Assembly: GCF_050586345.1 (NCBI RefSeq)
Contig: NZ_JBOCEF010000021.1
Coordinates: 1-64,000 of the forward strand
Direction: 5' to 3'
Source of the DNA: JBOCEF01 sp050586345
GTDB taxonomy: Bacteria; Pseudomonadota; Alphaproteobacteria; Rhodobacterales; Rhodobacteraceae
DNA: 64,000 nucleotides
Part shown: piece after piece, positions 16,103 to 23,772 of the stretch
Layout: each line of letters opens with the position of its first letter
How positions within the stretch are numbered: the first letter of the stretch is position 1
The notes under the pieces: generated by a model
Told to the model about the DNA's origin: nothing
Databases searched by the model: none
Seen by the model: the letters and a program-made list of their open reading frames with translations, nothing else
Program-made: the position numbers and the translations under genes

Positions 16103-17071
16103 ATGAAACGATCGATCGTCGCCGCCGTGCTGTGCGCGGCGCTTGCGGGGTGTGGGGCGCAGACCATCCAATCGGCGCAGAAGGTGGGCGATGCGGGCGT
16201 CGCGGCCTCTGAGGCGCTGCTTGCGCAGGCGCAGACCGCGACCGGCGCGCACAAGTCCATCCGTATCTACTACAACACGCAGACGTTGCTGAAGAACGGT
16301 CAGACGCTTGGCGTCGTTCCGAGCGAGAGCAAGCAGGTCACCAAGGCCCTGGAGGAGCGTGAGCAGGCGTATGGCCGGCTGGTGAAGGCCTATGCCGCGT
16401 TCGATGCGCTCGCCAATCTGAACGCCCGCGAGGACGTCTCCGAGTCCATCGCGGGCCTGCTGACCCAGTACGAGGCGCTTCGCGTCGCGGCGGAGCCGCT
16501 TTACGACAAGGGGCTGCCGGAACTGAAGAAGGTCGACGAGGATGACGCGCTGCTTGGCGCGGTGAACAGCGCGCTGGGGCTCCTGGTGCAGGCGCAGCAG
16601 GCCAAGGCGTTGAAGGCGAGCAACGACGTGTTCGTCGCGGTTCTGCCGGAACTCATCAACTTCGTCGCGCTGGAGCGGGCGGCGATGGTGTCGTCGATGC
16701 GCGCCTCCGCCTCCGCGCGCAGCAACCTGGTGCGCGCCCTTTACGAGGAAGGCCTGGCGGATTCCTCTCCGCTTGCTGTCGAAATGACCGCGCTGGCCGG
16801 CGTCGGGGCGGTGAAGAACCCGGGCGCCGTGATTGCGAAAGATCCGGCGTTGCGGGCGAATTTCATCGAGTACGCGAAGTATCGAGACCAGGAGGCCCAG
16901 GCCGTTCTGCTCAAGCAGTACGACAAGGTCGCCAAGCAGCTCGGCGACCTGCTCAAGCGGCACGAGGAGTTTGCGAAGGGCGGGGTGCGCGATGTCGCGG
17001 CCATCAAGGCCGACGCCGAAGCGCTTCTCGAACTCGTGGAGGCGTTCCGCAAGGCGCGTCCTGCGCTCTGA
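16103..17071 (+). CDS. Unrecognised all-helical lipoprotein
   Basis: This 322-residue protein has a clear lipoprotein signal: a hydrophobic run ending LAGC (Cys18), so the mature protein would be lipid-anchored. The rest is long amphipathic helix with heptad-like stretches (SKQVTKALEEREQAYGRLV, and a C-terminal KQLGDLLKRHEEF region). It contains no cysteine other than the lipobox one and no known catalytic motif. I recognise no family. The codons include more TTG, CGT and TAC than the neighbours, suggesting separate origin. GGAGG is placed 8 bases before the ATG. The next gene starts 17 bases after its stop, so the two form a small operon, diverging from vsr. Confidence 0.7.
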   Translation: MKRSIVAAVLCAALAGCGAQTIQSAQKVGDAGVAASEALLAQAQTATGAHKSIRIYYNTQTLLKNGQTLGVVPSESKQVTKALEEREQAYGRLVKAYAAFDALANLNAREDVSESIAGLLTQYEALRVAAEPLYDKGLPELKKVDEDDALLGAVNSALGLLVQAQQAKALKASNDVFVAVLPELINFVALERAAMVSSMRASASARSNLVRALYEEGLADSSPLAVEMTALAGVGAVKNPGAVIAKDPALRANFIEYAKYRDQEAQAVLLKQYDKVAKQLGDLLKRHEEFAKGGVRDVAAIKADAEALLELVEAFRKARPAL

Positions 17072-17088
17072 AAGAAAGGGATTGAACC

Positions 17089-17457
17089 ATGACGACCCCA
17101 CCTGCCGGCGCCGCCGGGACCAGTCTGACGACGCTCGAGGAATTCGAGCGCAGCCTCGCCGAGATCGGCGCCGCGCATGCCATTGCGGAAGCGGGATCGC
17201 CGGAGTCCGATGCGCTCTTCGGCCAGTTGCAGCTCGCCGTCGCCGCCTATGACCGAGCGCGTCTGCAGCGCCTGAAGAAGCACGAGGACAAGCTCGGGCC
17301 GCTGCGCGACAAGCTCAAGGCGGCGAATGACGACATCGCGAAGAACGCCAAGGACGTGGCGAAGATCAAGCAGGCCGTCGTCGCCGTCTCCAAGGCGCTG
17401 GAGACCATGGGCCAGATCTTGGGCTTCGTCGGGAAACTGACGGCGCTGCCGCTCTGA
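17089..17457 (+). CDS. Small unrecognised helical protein paired with the lipoprotein
   Basis: This 122-residue protein is almost wholly helical and charged, with a Lys/Asp-rich coiled-coil centre (HEDKLGPLRDKLKAANDD and NAKDVAKIKQAVVAVSK). The last fifteen residues are mildly hydrophobic (GQILGFVGKLTALPL) and could dock to a membrane or partner. There is no signal peptide, so it is probably cytoplasmic unless exported in another way. AAGAAAGGG precedes the start. Close spacing to the upstream lipoprotein gene indicates a shared transcript and probably a shared function. I do not recognise a family. Confidence 0.62.
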   Translation: MTTPPAGAAGTSLTTLEEFERSLAEIGAAHAIAEAGSPESDALFGQLQLAVAAYDRARLQRLKKHEDKLGPLRDKLKAANDDIAKNAKDVAKIKQAVVAVSKALETMGQILGFVGKLTALPL

Positions 17458-17476
17458 CCTCCCCGCCGACCCAAAC

Positions 17477-17508
17477 AAAACGCCCGCCGCGATCCTCTCG
17501 CGGCGGGC
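17477..17508 (-). terminator. Terminator between the helical protein gene and the aldehyde dehydrogenase gene
   Basis: An 11-bp perfect stem (GCCCGCCGCGA/TCGCGGCGGGC, loop TCCTC) is followed on the minus strand by CGTTTTGTTT. It ends the minus-strand dehydrogenase transcript and probably also acts, more weakly, on the plus strand (CCTTGTC tail). Confidence 0.85.
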
Positions 17509-17533
17509 GCCTTGTCGCGCGGGCTTCGGCGGG

Positions 17534-18991
17534 TCAGCCGATGCCGCCCATGCTCAGGTACTTGATCTCGAGGAAATCGTCGGCGCCGTACTTGGAGCCC
17601 TCGCGCCCCAGGCCCGACTGCTTCCAGCCGCCGAAGGGCGCCGCCGCGTTGGACGGCAGCCCGTCATTGATCCCGACGATGCCGTATTCCAGCGCCTCGG
17701 CCACGCGCCAGCAGCGGCCGATGTCGCGGCTGTAGAAATACGAGGCCAGCCCGAACTCGGTGTCGTTGGCGTAGCCGATCACCTCGTCCTCGGTCTCGAA
17801 CCTGAACAGCGGGGCGACGGGGCCGAAGGTCTCTTCCTTCGCGACCTTCATCTCCTGCGTCACGCCGGTCAGCACGGTCGGGGTGAAGAAGGTGCCGCCG
17901 AGCGCGTGCTTGAAGCCGCCGAACTCGATCTGCGCGCCCTTGGCGAGGGCGTCGTCGACATGCTCCTGCGCCTTGGCGCGGCCGGCCTCGTCGATCAGCG
18001 GGCCAATGGCGGTGTTCCCGCCGAACGGGTCCCCGACGGCCAGCTCGCCGACCTTGGCGGCCAGCTTCTCGGCGAATTCGTCATAGACGCCGGCCTGCAC
18101 GTAGATGCGGTTGGCGCAGATGCAGGTCTGGCCCGCGTTGCGGAACTTGGACCCCAGCGCGCCCGCGACCGCCGCGTCGAGATCGGCGTCGTCGAACACG
18201 ATGAAGGGCGCGTTGCCCCCAAGCTCCAGCCCCAGCTTCTTGATGTCGTGGGAGCACTGCTGCATCAGCGTGCGCCCGACCTCGGTCGAGCCGGTGAAGG
18301 TCAGCTTGCGCACCTTGTCGTTGGTGCACATCTCGGTCCCGATCTTCGACGCGGACGACCCGCAGACCACGTTGATCACGCCCTCGGGAAAGCCCGCGCG
18401 TTCGGCGAGCACGGCCAGCGCGAAGGCCGAGAGGGGGGTCTGCTTGGCCGGTTTGACCACCACGGTGCAGCCGGTGGCGAGGGCCGGGCCGATCTTGCGG
18501 GTGATCATGGCGTTGGGGAAGTTCCAGGGCGTGATGCAGGCGACCACGCCGATGGGCTGTTTCAGGACCACCAGCCGCTTGTCCGGCGCCGGGGCCGGGA
18601 TGGTGTCGCCATAGATGCGCGGCGCTTCCTCGGCGTACCACTTGATGAAGCTGGCGCCGTACATGATCTCGCCGCGCGCCTCGGCCCAGGGCTTGCCCAT
18701 CTCCAGCGTCAGGATGGTGGCGAGATCGTCGATGTTCTCGACCATCTCGTTGTAGAGCGACATCAGCATCGACTGCCGGTCGGCGGCGGTCAGGCGGGCA
18801 TAGGATTTCTGCGCGGCATAGGCCGCCTCGATGGCGCGGCGCGTCTCGGCCTCGCCGCAATCGGCGACCTCGGCGACCACGTCGCCGGTGGCCGGGTTGG
18901 TCACCGGGAACTCCTTGCCGGAATCGGCGGCGATCCATTCGCCGTTCACATAGGCCTGTCCGATCAGAAGCGACGGATCCTTGAGCTGCAT
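17534..18991 (-). CDS. gabD: Succinate-semialdehyde dehydrogenase (NAD(P)+)
   Basis: This 485-residue cytoplasmic aldehyde dehydrogenase oxidises succinate semialdehyde to succinate, the second step of GABA breakdown. Signatures are ACITPWNFPNAM, the cofactor-fold FTGSTEVGR, the catalytic Glu in LELGGNAPF (about 256) and the nucleophile Cys290 in NAGQTCICANR. The short gap in GQTCICAN (two Cys three residues apart) is typical of GabD rather than of betaine or phenylacetaldehyde dehydrogenases. No GABA transaminase is adjacent. The divergently transcribed CoA-transferase genes could channel succinyl-CoA-linked metabolism, but this is inference. Confidence 0.9.
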   Translation of the reverse strand: MQLKDPSLLIGQAYVNGEWIAADSGKEFPVTNPATGDVVAEVADCGEAETRRAIEAAYAAQKSYARLTAADRQSMLMSLYNEMVENIDDLATILTLEMGKPWAEARGEIMYGASFIKWYAEEAPRIYGDTIPAPAPDKRLVVLKQPIGVVACITPWNFPNAMITRKIGPALATGCTVVVKPAKQTPLSAFALAVLAERAGFPEGVINVVCGSSASKIGTEMCTNDKVRKLTFTGSTEVGRTLMQQCSHDIKKLGLELGGNAPFIVFDDADLDAAVAGALGSKFRNAGQTCICANRIYVQAGVYDEFAEKLAAKVGELAVGDPFGGNTAIGPLIDEAGRAKAQEHVDDALAKGAQIEFGGFKHALGGTFFTPTVLTGVTQEMKVAKEETFGPVAPLFRFETEDEVIGYANDTEFGLASYFYSRDIGRCWRVAEALEYGIVGINDGLPSNAAAPFGGWKQSGLGREGSKYGADDFLEIKYLSMGGIG

Positions 18992-19349
18992 TGCGCTGCG
19001 CCTCCCTGCTTTTCAGCGTCGTCCCATGGGTAGCCCCGGCGGGGTTAAGGGGCAATGGCCGCCGCGCGCCTCGGCGCCGCGGCTTGGGCGAAAAAGCGTG
19101 AAAAATGTCTTGCGCCTGGTGTCGCAGTGCGGAACGGGAATTCACGGCGGCGGCCGAATTCGGCGGGGCGACTGCGCGCGGGGCGTTCAATTTCGGGCGA
19201 GTCGCGCGGCTTTTCGCGGCGCAGCGCGGGTGCGCGTTGACATGACACGGCGTCCGTCCCAAGACGAAAGGCGGCAGACGGAAGCCGCGGCGGCGCCCCC
19301 GACCCGGGGCCTGCGCAGGCGGCGGCATCATGAGGAGGGCCCATATCCC
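18992..19349. other. Intergenic region between gabD and scoA
   Basis: This 358-base divergent region encodes nothing convincing. TTGACA at 19237-19242 is a possible -35 for the CoA-transferase operon, but the bases 17 later (AAGACG) make a poor -10. GAATTC occurs twice, near 19139 and 19155, without forming a proper operator. AGGAGG near 19333 serves the scoA start, at a slightly long spacing of about 11 bases. Confidence 0.4.
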
Positions 19350-20045
19350 ATGGCCAACAAGGTCTACTCCAGCGCCGCCGAGGCGCTTGACGGCATCCTG
19401 ACCGACGACATGCTGATCGCCGCCGGCGGCTTCGGCCTGTGCGGCATCCCCGAGAACCTGATCGCCGCGATCCGCGACAGCGGGGTCAAGAACCTCACCG
19501 TCGCGTCGAACAACGCGGGCGTCGATGATTTCGGCCTCGGGCTGCTGCTGCAGACCCGCCAGGTGAAGAAGATGATCTCCTCCTATGTCGGGGAGAACGA
19601 CACCTTCATGCAGCAGTACCTGTCGGGCGAGCTGGAACTGGAATTCGCCCCGCAGGGCACGCTGGCCGAGCGGATGCGCGCCGGCGGCGCCGGGATCGCT
19701 GGCTTCTACACCAAGACCGGCGTCGGCACGGTGATCGCCGAGGGGAAGGAGACGAAGACCTTCCGCGGCGAGGAATACCTGCTCGAGGAAGGGATCTTCG
19801 CGGACCTGGCCATCGGCAAGGCCTGGAAGGCGGATGAGGCGGGCAACCTCGTGTTCCGCAAGACCGCGCGCAACTTCAACCCGGACGCCATCACCTGCGG
19901 CAAGATCGCGGTGGTGGAGGTCGAGGAGATCGTGCCGACCGGCAGCCTCGACCCCGATCACATCCACCTGCCGGGGATCTTCGTGAACCGCATCGTGAAG
20001 GCCGATTTCGAGAAGCGCATCGAGAAGCGGACGCTCGCGTCCTGA
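19350..20045 (+). CDS. scoA: 3-oxoacid CoA-transferase subunit A
   Basis: This 231-residue alpha subunit acts with the next gene's product to move CoA from succinyl-CoA to acetoacetate or a related 3-oxo acid. The family signature GGFGLCGIP lies at residues 26-34. SNNAGVDDFGLG and a long conserved segment ending near GGAGIAGFYTKTGVGT follow. Residues near the C terminus (GNLVFRKTARNFNP) are typical of ScoA/AtoD. A Shine-Dalgarno (AGGAGG) precedes the ATG at 19350. The subunit B gene follows after 78 bases on the same strand. Confidence 0.93.
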   Translation: MANKVYSSAAEALDGILTDDMLIAAGGFGLCGIPENLIAAIRDSGVKNLTVASNNAGVDDFGLGLLLQTRQVKKMISSYVGENDTFMQQYLSGELELEFAPQGTLAERMRAGGAGIAGFYTKTGVGTVIAEGKETKTFRGEEYLLEEGIFADLAIGKAWKADEAGNLVFRKTARNFNPDAITCGKIAVVEVEEIVPTGSLDPDHIHLPGIFVNRIVKADFEKRIEKRTLAS

Positions 20046-20123
20046 TCCGGCGCGTCCTGATCCATCCGTTTCCGGGCCGCAGCGCCGACGCGCGCGCCCG
20101 ACCCCAATGAAGGAGGCATCATC

Positions 20124-20753
20124 ATGCCCTGGGACCGCAACCAGATGGCCGCCCGCGCCGCGCAGGAGCTGCAGGACGGCATGTACGTGAACCTCGGGAT
20201 CGGCATCCCGACCCTGGTGTCCAACTACATCCCCGAAGGCGTCGACGTGACCCTTCAGTCGGAGAACGGGATGCTCGGCATGGGCCCGTTCCCGACCGAG
20301 GAGACGATCGACGCCGACCTGATCAACGCCGGCAAGCAGACGATCACCGAGCTCGACCGCACCTCCTACTTCTCGTCCTCGCAGTCCTTCGGAATGATCC
20401 GCGGCGGCAAGATCAACATGGCCATCCTCGGCGCCATGGAAGTCGCCGAGAACGGCGACCTTGCGAACTGGATGATCCCCAAGAAGCTCGTGAAGGGCAT
20501 GGGCGGCGCCATGGACCTGGTGGCGGGCGTGGAGCGCGTGGTGGTGATCATGGATCACGCCAACAAGAAGGGCGAATCCAAGCTGCTGAAGGAATGCACC
20601 CTGCCGCTGACCGGCAAGGCCGTGGTGGACCGCATCATCACCGGGCTCGGCGTCTTCGACGTGGTCGAGGGCGGGATCAAGGTCGTCGAGCTCGCCGACG
20701 GCGTGACCCTCGAGGACGTGAAGGCGGTGACCGAGGCGACGCTGGTCGAGTGA
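20124..20753 (+). CDS. scoB: 3-oxoacid CoA-transferase subunit B
   Basis: This 209-residue beta subunit carries the catalytic glutamate, Glu47, in QSENG (45-49), which forms the acyl-CoA thioester intermediate. VNLGIGIPTLV and the GMGPFPTEE stretch precede and follow it as usual. The start has AAGGAGG about 10 bases upstream. It forms the active heterodimer with the product of 19350-20045, in the cytoplasm. A strong terminator closes the two-gene operon. Its use in ketone body or polyhydroxyalkanoate turnover is the usual role in this group, but is not shown by this window. Confidence 0.94.
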   Translation: MPWDRNQMAARAAQELQDGMYVNLGIGIPTLVSNYIPEGVDVTLQSENGMLGMGPFPTEETIDADLINAGKQTITELDRTSYFSSSQSFGMIRGGKINMAILGAMEVAENGDLANWMIPKKLVKGMGGAMDLVAGVERVVVIMDHANKKGESKLLKECTLPLTGKAVVDRIITGLGVFDVVEGGIKVVELADGVTLEDVKAVTEATLVE

Positions 20754-20776
20754 CCGGCGCCCTTGCGGCACGGGAA

Positions 20777-20803
20777 AGGGGCGCTCCTCGGGGCGCCCCT
20801 TTT
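20777..20803 (+). terminator. Terminator of the scoAB operon
   Basis: AGGGGCGC pairs with GCGCCCCT around an eight-base loop and runs into TTTTC. It lies 23 bases after the scoB stop and just before the end of the convergent lytic transglycosylase gene. Confidence 0.85.
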
Positions 20804-20817
20804 CGTTCGCCCCCGTT

Positions 20818-21687
20818 TCACCCGTCCGGCGACACCGGCGCGGGGCTGGAGTCGCCCGGCGCGAAGGGCCCCAGCTCGCAGGCCGCGCGCGGCCCCTCGG
20901 GCGGCGCGGCGCAGAGCGGGCGCAGCGCGCCGAACCAGGCCAGCACCTTCGGCACATAGGCCCGCGTCTCGGCATAGGGGGGCGCGCCGTCATGGCGGTC
21001 CACCGCGCCTTCCCCGGCATTGTAGGCGGCCAGGGCCAGCAGCGCGTCCTCGTCGAACCGCTCCAGCAGCCAGTTGAGGTACTTCGCGCCCCCGGCGATG
21101 TTCTGCGCCGGGCTCAGCGCATCCGTCACGCCGAAGCGCGCGGCCGTGGCGGGCATCAGCTGCATCAGCCCCTGCGCGCCCTTCGGGCTGACCGCCGTCG
21201 GGCGGCCGCCCGATTCGACGGCGATGACGGCGAGCAGGAGCGCGGGCGACAGCCCCTCCTCGCGCGCGGCCTGGCGCAGGGCGGGGCCGTGATCGGCCAT
21301 CACCCGCCGCGCCGCGTCCCGCGCCGCGCCGGGTCCGGCGAGGCGGCCGAACTGGTCCGAAAGGTCGTCGAGCAGCCGCGCCATCCGCCCCGGGTCGGCC
21401 GCCCCGCGCGCCGGGTCGGCGGCGGACCAGAACCAGCGCGCCGCCCCGGCCCCGCCCCGCGGCCGGTCGACGAAGCCGGGCAGGGATGCGCCGCCCGCGG
21501 CCGGGTCTTCTTCGGAAATCGTCGGCAGAACGATTCGCCCGCTTCCGCGCCGGGGCGGCTTGACCGTGCGATAAAGTCGCGGTTCATGTCCCCCGATGGT
21601 CGGCAGGCCGGCCGCCTGAACCGGCGGCGCGGCCCCCGAAAGGGCCGCGAGGGCGAGGATGAAGCAGGCGGCGCCCGGAATGTTCAT
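20818..21687 (-). CDS. Secreted lytic transglycosylase (SLT family)
   Basis: This 289-residue protein has a signal peptide (cleavage probably after VQA) and a variable linker to about residue 120. A C-terminal SLT domain follows: LAVIAVESGGRPTAVSPKG with the catalytic Glu, GLMQLMPATAARFGV, and the later LALAAYNAGEGAVDRH. Such enzymes cut peptidoglycan in the periplasm. It diverges from the Tad pilus locus, and a dedicated lytic transglycosylase would fit the need to open the wall for a trans-envelope machine. ATG 21687 was chosen because the signal peptide starts there. Confidence 0.9.
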   Translation of the reverse strand: MNIPGAACFILALAALSGAAPPVQAAGLPTIGGHEPRLYRTVKPPRRGSGRIVLPTISEEDPAAGGASLPGFVDRPRGGAGAARWFWSAADPARGAADPGRMARLLDDLSDQFGRLAGPGAARDAARRVMADHGPALRQAAREEGLSPALLLAVIAVESGGRPTAVSPKGAQGLMQLMPATAARFGVTDALSPAQNIAGGAKYLNWLLERFDEDALLALAAYNAGEGAVDRHDGAPPYAETRAYVPKVLAWFGALRPLCAAPPEGPRAACELGPFAPGDSSPAPVSPDG

Positions 21688-21690
21688 AGT

Positions 21691-21718
21691 TTGGCCATGC
21701 TGTCGGAGTGTGTATATG
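21691..21718 (+). promoter_or_regulatory. Putative promoter of the first pilin gene
   Basis: TTGGCC (21691-21696) and TATATG (21713-21718) are 16 bases apart in the short divergent gap. Transcription from here would give a leader of about 85 bases before the ATG at 21810. Confidence 0.45.
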
Positions 21719-21809
21719 AACCGCGGCGCCTTCCGGCGACGCGCCGAGTCGGGTATCCTGTCACCCTGCGTACCTTTTCCGTGTTCAGTTTCAATACGGG
21801 CGTTCAAAC

Positions 21810-22013
21810 ATGCTGATGAGCCATATCCGGTCGCTCGTGCGGCCGATGCAACAACAGGACGGCGCCGTCACCGCGGACTTCGTGGTGCTTACGGCGGGCG
21901 TCATCATCATCTTCCTGCTGATCATCGAACCGATCTACAACGGATCGCAATCGATGGTGGGCGAGATCAACGACGAGCTCATCAAGCATGCCTCGTCCGT
22001 CTGGCAATTCTGA
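21810..22013 (+). CDS. Small Flp/Fap-type pilin-like protein 1
   Basis: This 67-residue protein consists of a short basic leader, a cleavage-like motif and one hydrophobic helix (FVVLTAGVIIIFLLII). The segment GAVTADF fits the Flp prepilin pattern G-XXXX-E-Y with Asp-Phe in place of Glu-Tyr. After cleavage at the Gly the mature chain would be about 50 residues, the size of Flp pilins. It is the first gene of the Tad cluster. It is more acidic toward the C terminus than pilin 2 and has no downstream attenuator of its own, so it may be a minor pilin. Confidence 0.72.
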   Translation: MLMSHIRSLVRPMQQQDGAVTADFVVLTAGVIIIFLLIIEPIYNGSQSMVGEINDELIKHASSVWQF

Positions 22014-22327
22014 ACATCTGTCGCAGGGCGCGGCGCGAGTCGTTCCTGATCTATTCATCTTGTGATCGGCAAAACGCCGGTCGCGTCCCCGCTTGACGCG
22101 GTTGGTCGAAACTAAAAGTTTTCGTCCGCTCAAGAGGCCCCGGAGAAAAGGTCGGTTTTTCCGCATCGAATCGTTGAAAGGCCGGGGGCGTTCCGGCATG
22201 GTGACGACACGATGCGCTGGGCGACCCCCTCGCTTCGATGCCTTACGGCTGACGTGTCCGACCCAACGTTGGGTCATCTTCGCCGCTCACCTGCTCCGTG
22301 AACGGCTGTGTTCGGAGGGAAACCGAA
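22014..22327 (+). other. Intergenic region between the two pilin genes
   Basis: These 314 bases are AT-richer than their surroundings and encode nothing convincing. They hold an imperfect inverted repeat CGAAACT-AAA-AGTTTTCG (22107-22124) preceded by TTGACG (22093-22098), and a perfect 16-bp palindrome at 22260-22275. The length and these sites suggest that the second pilin gene has its own regulated promoter. Confidence 0.6.
22260..22275. promoter_or_regulatory. 16-bp palindrome upstream of the second pilin gene
   Basis: GACCCAACGTTGGGTC is a perfect dyad with no spacer, 52 bases before the ATG at 22328. This position, near a plausible transcription start, suits an operator for a dimeric regulator. 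Confidence 0.65.
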
Positions 22328-22534
22328 ATGAGCATCATCACCAAGATTCGCACCGCCTTCGCCGAGAAAACCGGCGCCGTCACCGTCGACTGGGTCGTCC
22401 TGACCGCGGCCGTCGTGATCCTGTCCATCGGCGCCATCTCCGCGCTCGACGGCGGCATCACCGAGATGATCTCCTCGATCAACGACGAGCTGTCCTTCTC
22501 GAACGTCTCGGCCAAGTCCAAGTCCGGCGGCTGA
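22328..22534 (+). CDS. Small Flp/Fap-type pilin-like protein 2 (probable major pilin)
   Basis: This 68-residue protein has the prepilin-like motif GAVTVDW after a 15-residue basic leader, then a single hydrophobic helix (VVLTAAVVILSIGAISAL). It is closely related to pilin 1 in the motif region. Asp-Trp stands where the Flp signature has Glu-Tyr. GGAGGG lies about 8 bases before the ATG at 22328. A 12-bp hairpin downstream and an isolated upstream palindrome suggest high, separately controlled expression, as expected of a major pilin. It should be processed by the prepilin peptidase at 33183-33677. Confidence 0.8.
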   Translation: MSIITKIRTAFAEKTGAVTVDWVVLTAAVVILSIGAISALDGGITEMISSINDELSFSNVSAKSKSGG

Positions 22535-22601
22535 TCGCAGCGGCCCGCTGTATACGCGGGCGGCGCTTTCACTTGACGCTCTGACGAGCGCGTTGCATTT
22601 C

Positions 22602-22634
22602 GAACCGCCCCTCCTGCCCAGCGAGGGGCGGTTC
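22602..22634 (+). terminator. Terminator or attenuator after the second pilin gene
   Basis: A perfect 12-bp stem (GAACCGCCCCTC at 22602-22613, complement at 22623-22634) with a nine-base loop is followed by TTCGTT. It sits between the pilin and cpaB, 67 bases past the pilin stop, and could let pilin transcripts greatly outnumber those of the assembly genes. A weaker 6-bp hairpin lies at 22543-22561. Confidence 0.75.
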
Positions 22635-22657
22635 TTCGTTCATCCAGGGGTCATTCG

Positions 22658-23485
22658 ATGCGTCTTTTCGCTCTTATCGTGCTCATCGCCGGCCTGGTCC
22701 TGTCCGGCGGCGCCGTCTGGTACATGTACGGACAGTTCAAGAGCGCGGAATCGGCCCTGCGGGACCAGAAGCCCGAAGTCATCCGCGTGCCGACCGTCAA
22801 CGTCGCCGTGGCCAAGCGCCAGCTGTCCTACGGCGAACAGATCGGCCCCGAATCCGTGCGCATGATCAAGTGGCCCGCCGATTCCGTCCCCCAGGGCGCC
22901 TTCACCTCGCTCGAGGACGTGGTCCCTGAGGACGGCAAGCTGCGCTACGCCCTGCGCCGGATGGAAACGCACGAACCGCTGCTGCCGCAGAAGGTCTCCG
23001 GCTTCGGCGAAAAGGCCACCGTGGCCGCGCTGCTGCCCCGCGGGATGCTCGCCTACACCCTGCCGGTGAACGCCTCGAGCTCGGTCGGCGGCTTCATCCT
23101 GCCCGGCACCCGCATCGACATCATCCTCACGGTCAATGACCGCTACGAGGGGCTGATCACCTACTTCCTGCTGCAGAACGTCGAGGTGATCGCCGTCGAC
23201 CAGGACACCGATGTCGACCGGATCCGCGCCCGCATCGCCAGCACCGTGACCATCGGCGTGCTGCCCGACGAGCTCAAGCAGCTCACCCTCGCCAGCAACG
23301 TGGGCAAGCTGACCATCGCCCTGCGCGGCTTCGACAGCTCGGACGTCTACAGCGGCGAATCGCTGTCCCGCCAGGAGCTTCTCGGCGAATACGCCCCGGT
23401 GCGCGAGGCCCCGAAGGCCGCCCCCACCGTGCGCGTGCGCAAGAACAACCAGGTCCGCACCCAGCAGGTCGAGGGCGAGCGCTGA
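22658..23485 (+). CDS. cpaB: Flp pilus assembly protein CpaB
   Basis: This 275-residue protein has an N-terminal membrane anchor (FALIVLIAGLVLSGGAVWYM) and a SAF-like periplasmic domain. The domain runs from residues 40-110 (VNVAVAKRQLSYGEQI), followed by the RcpC/CpaB C-terminal part with LPRGMLAYTLPVNASSSVGG and GTRIDIILT. CpaB works with the secretin CpaC at the outer membrane. The C terminus is basic. The gene starts 23 bases after the attenuator hairpin and is separated from cpaC by 287 bases that contain another hairpin. Confidence 0.92.
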   Translation: MRLFALIVLIAGLVLSGGAVWYMYGQFKSAESALRDQKPEVIRVPTVNVAVAKRQLSYGEQIGPESVRMIKWPADSVPQGAFTSLEDVVPEDGKLRYALRRMETHEPLLPQKVSGFGEKATVAALLPRGMLAYTLPVNASSSVGGFILPGTRIDIILTVNDRYEGLITYFLLQNVEVIAVDQDTDVDRIRARIASTVTIGVLPDELKQLTLASNVGKLTIALRGFDSSDVYSGESLSRQELLGEYAPVREAPKAAPTVRVRKNNQVRTQQVEGER

Positions 23486-23551
23486 TCCGAATCGACCGCC
23501 TCCCGCCGGGGGGCGATTCGACCCGGCCCGCGCGCCCCCCGGGAACGCCCC

Positions 23552-23577
23552 CGCCCGCCGCTTTCCCGCGGCGGGCG
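23552..23577 (+). terminator. Hairpin between cpaB and cpaC
   Basis: CGCCCGCCGC and GCGGCGGGCG form a perfect 10-bp stem with loop TTTCCC, followed by TTCG. The T tract is too short for a strong terminator; it may instead stabilise the mRNA or reduce read-through into cpaC. Confidence 0.6.
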
Positions 23578-23772
23578 TTCGTCTCTGAAGGCCCCATGAA
23601 CACCGCGCCCGAGACTGTGGCGCAAATGCCCCCCTCGCTCTCGTTTTCCTGAAAGTCTAAGGGCTTGCGATCCGCGCCGGGCTTGCCATGCAGGGACCGC
23701 CGGGGCACGCTCCAACTCCGCTGCGGCGCGCCCCCTCGGCGCCCGCCACCGGAGGAGGTCGGGGAGCAAGCA

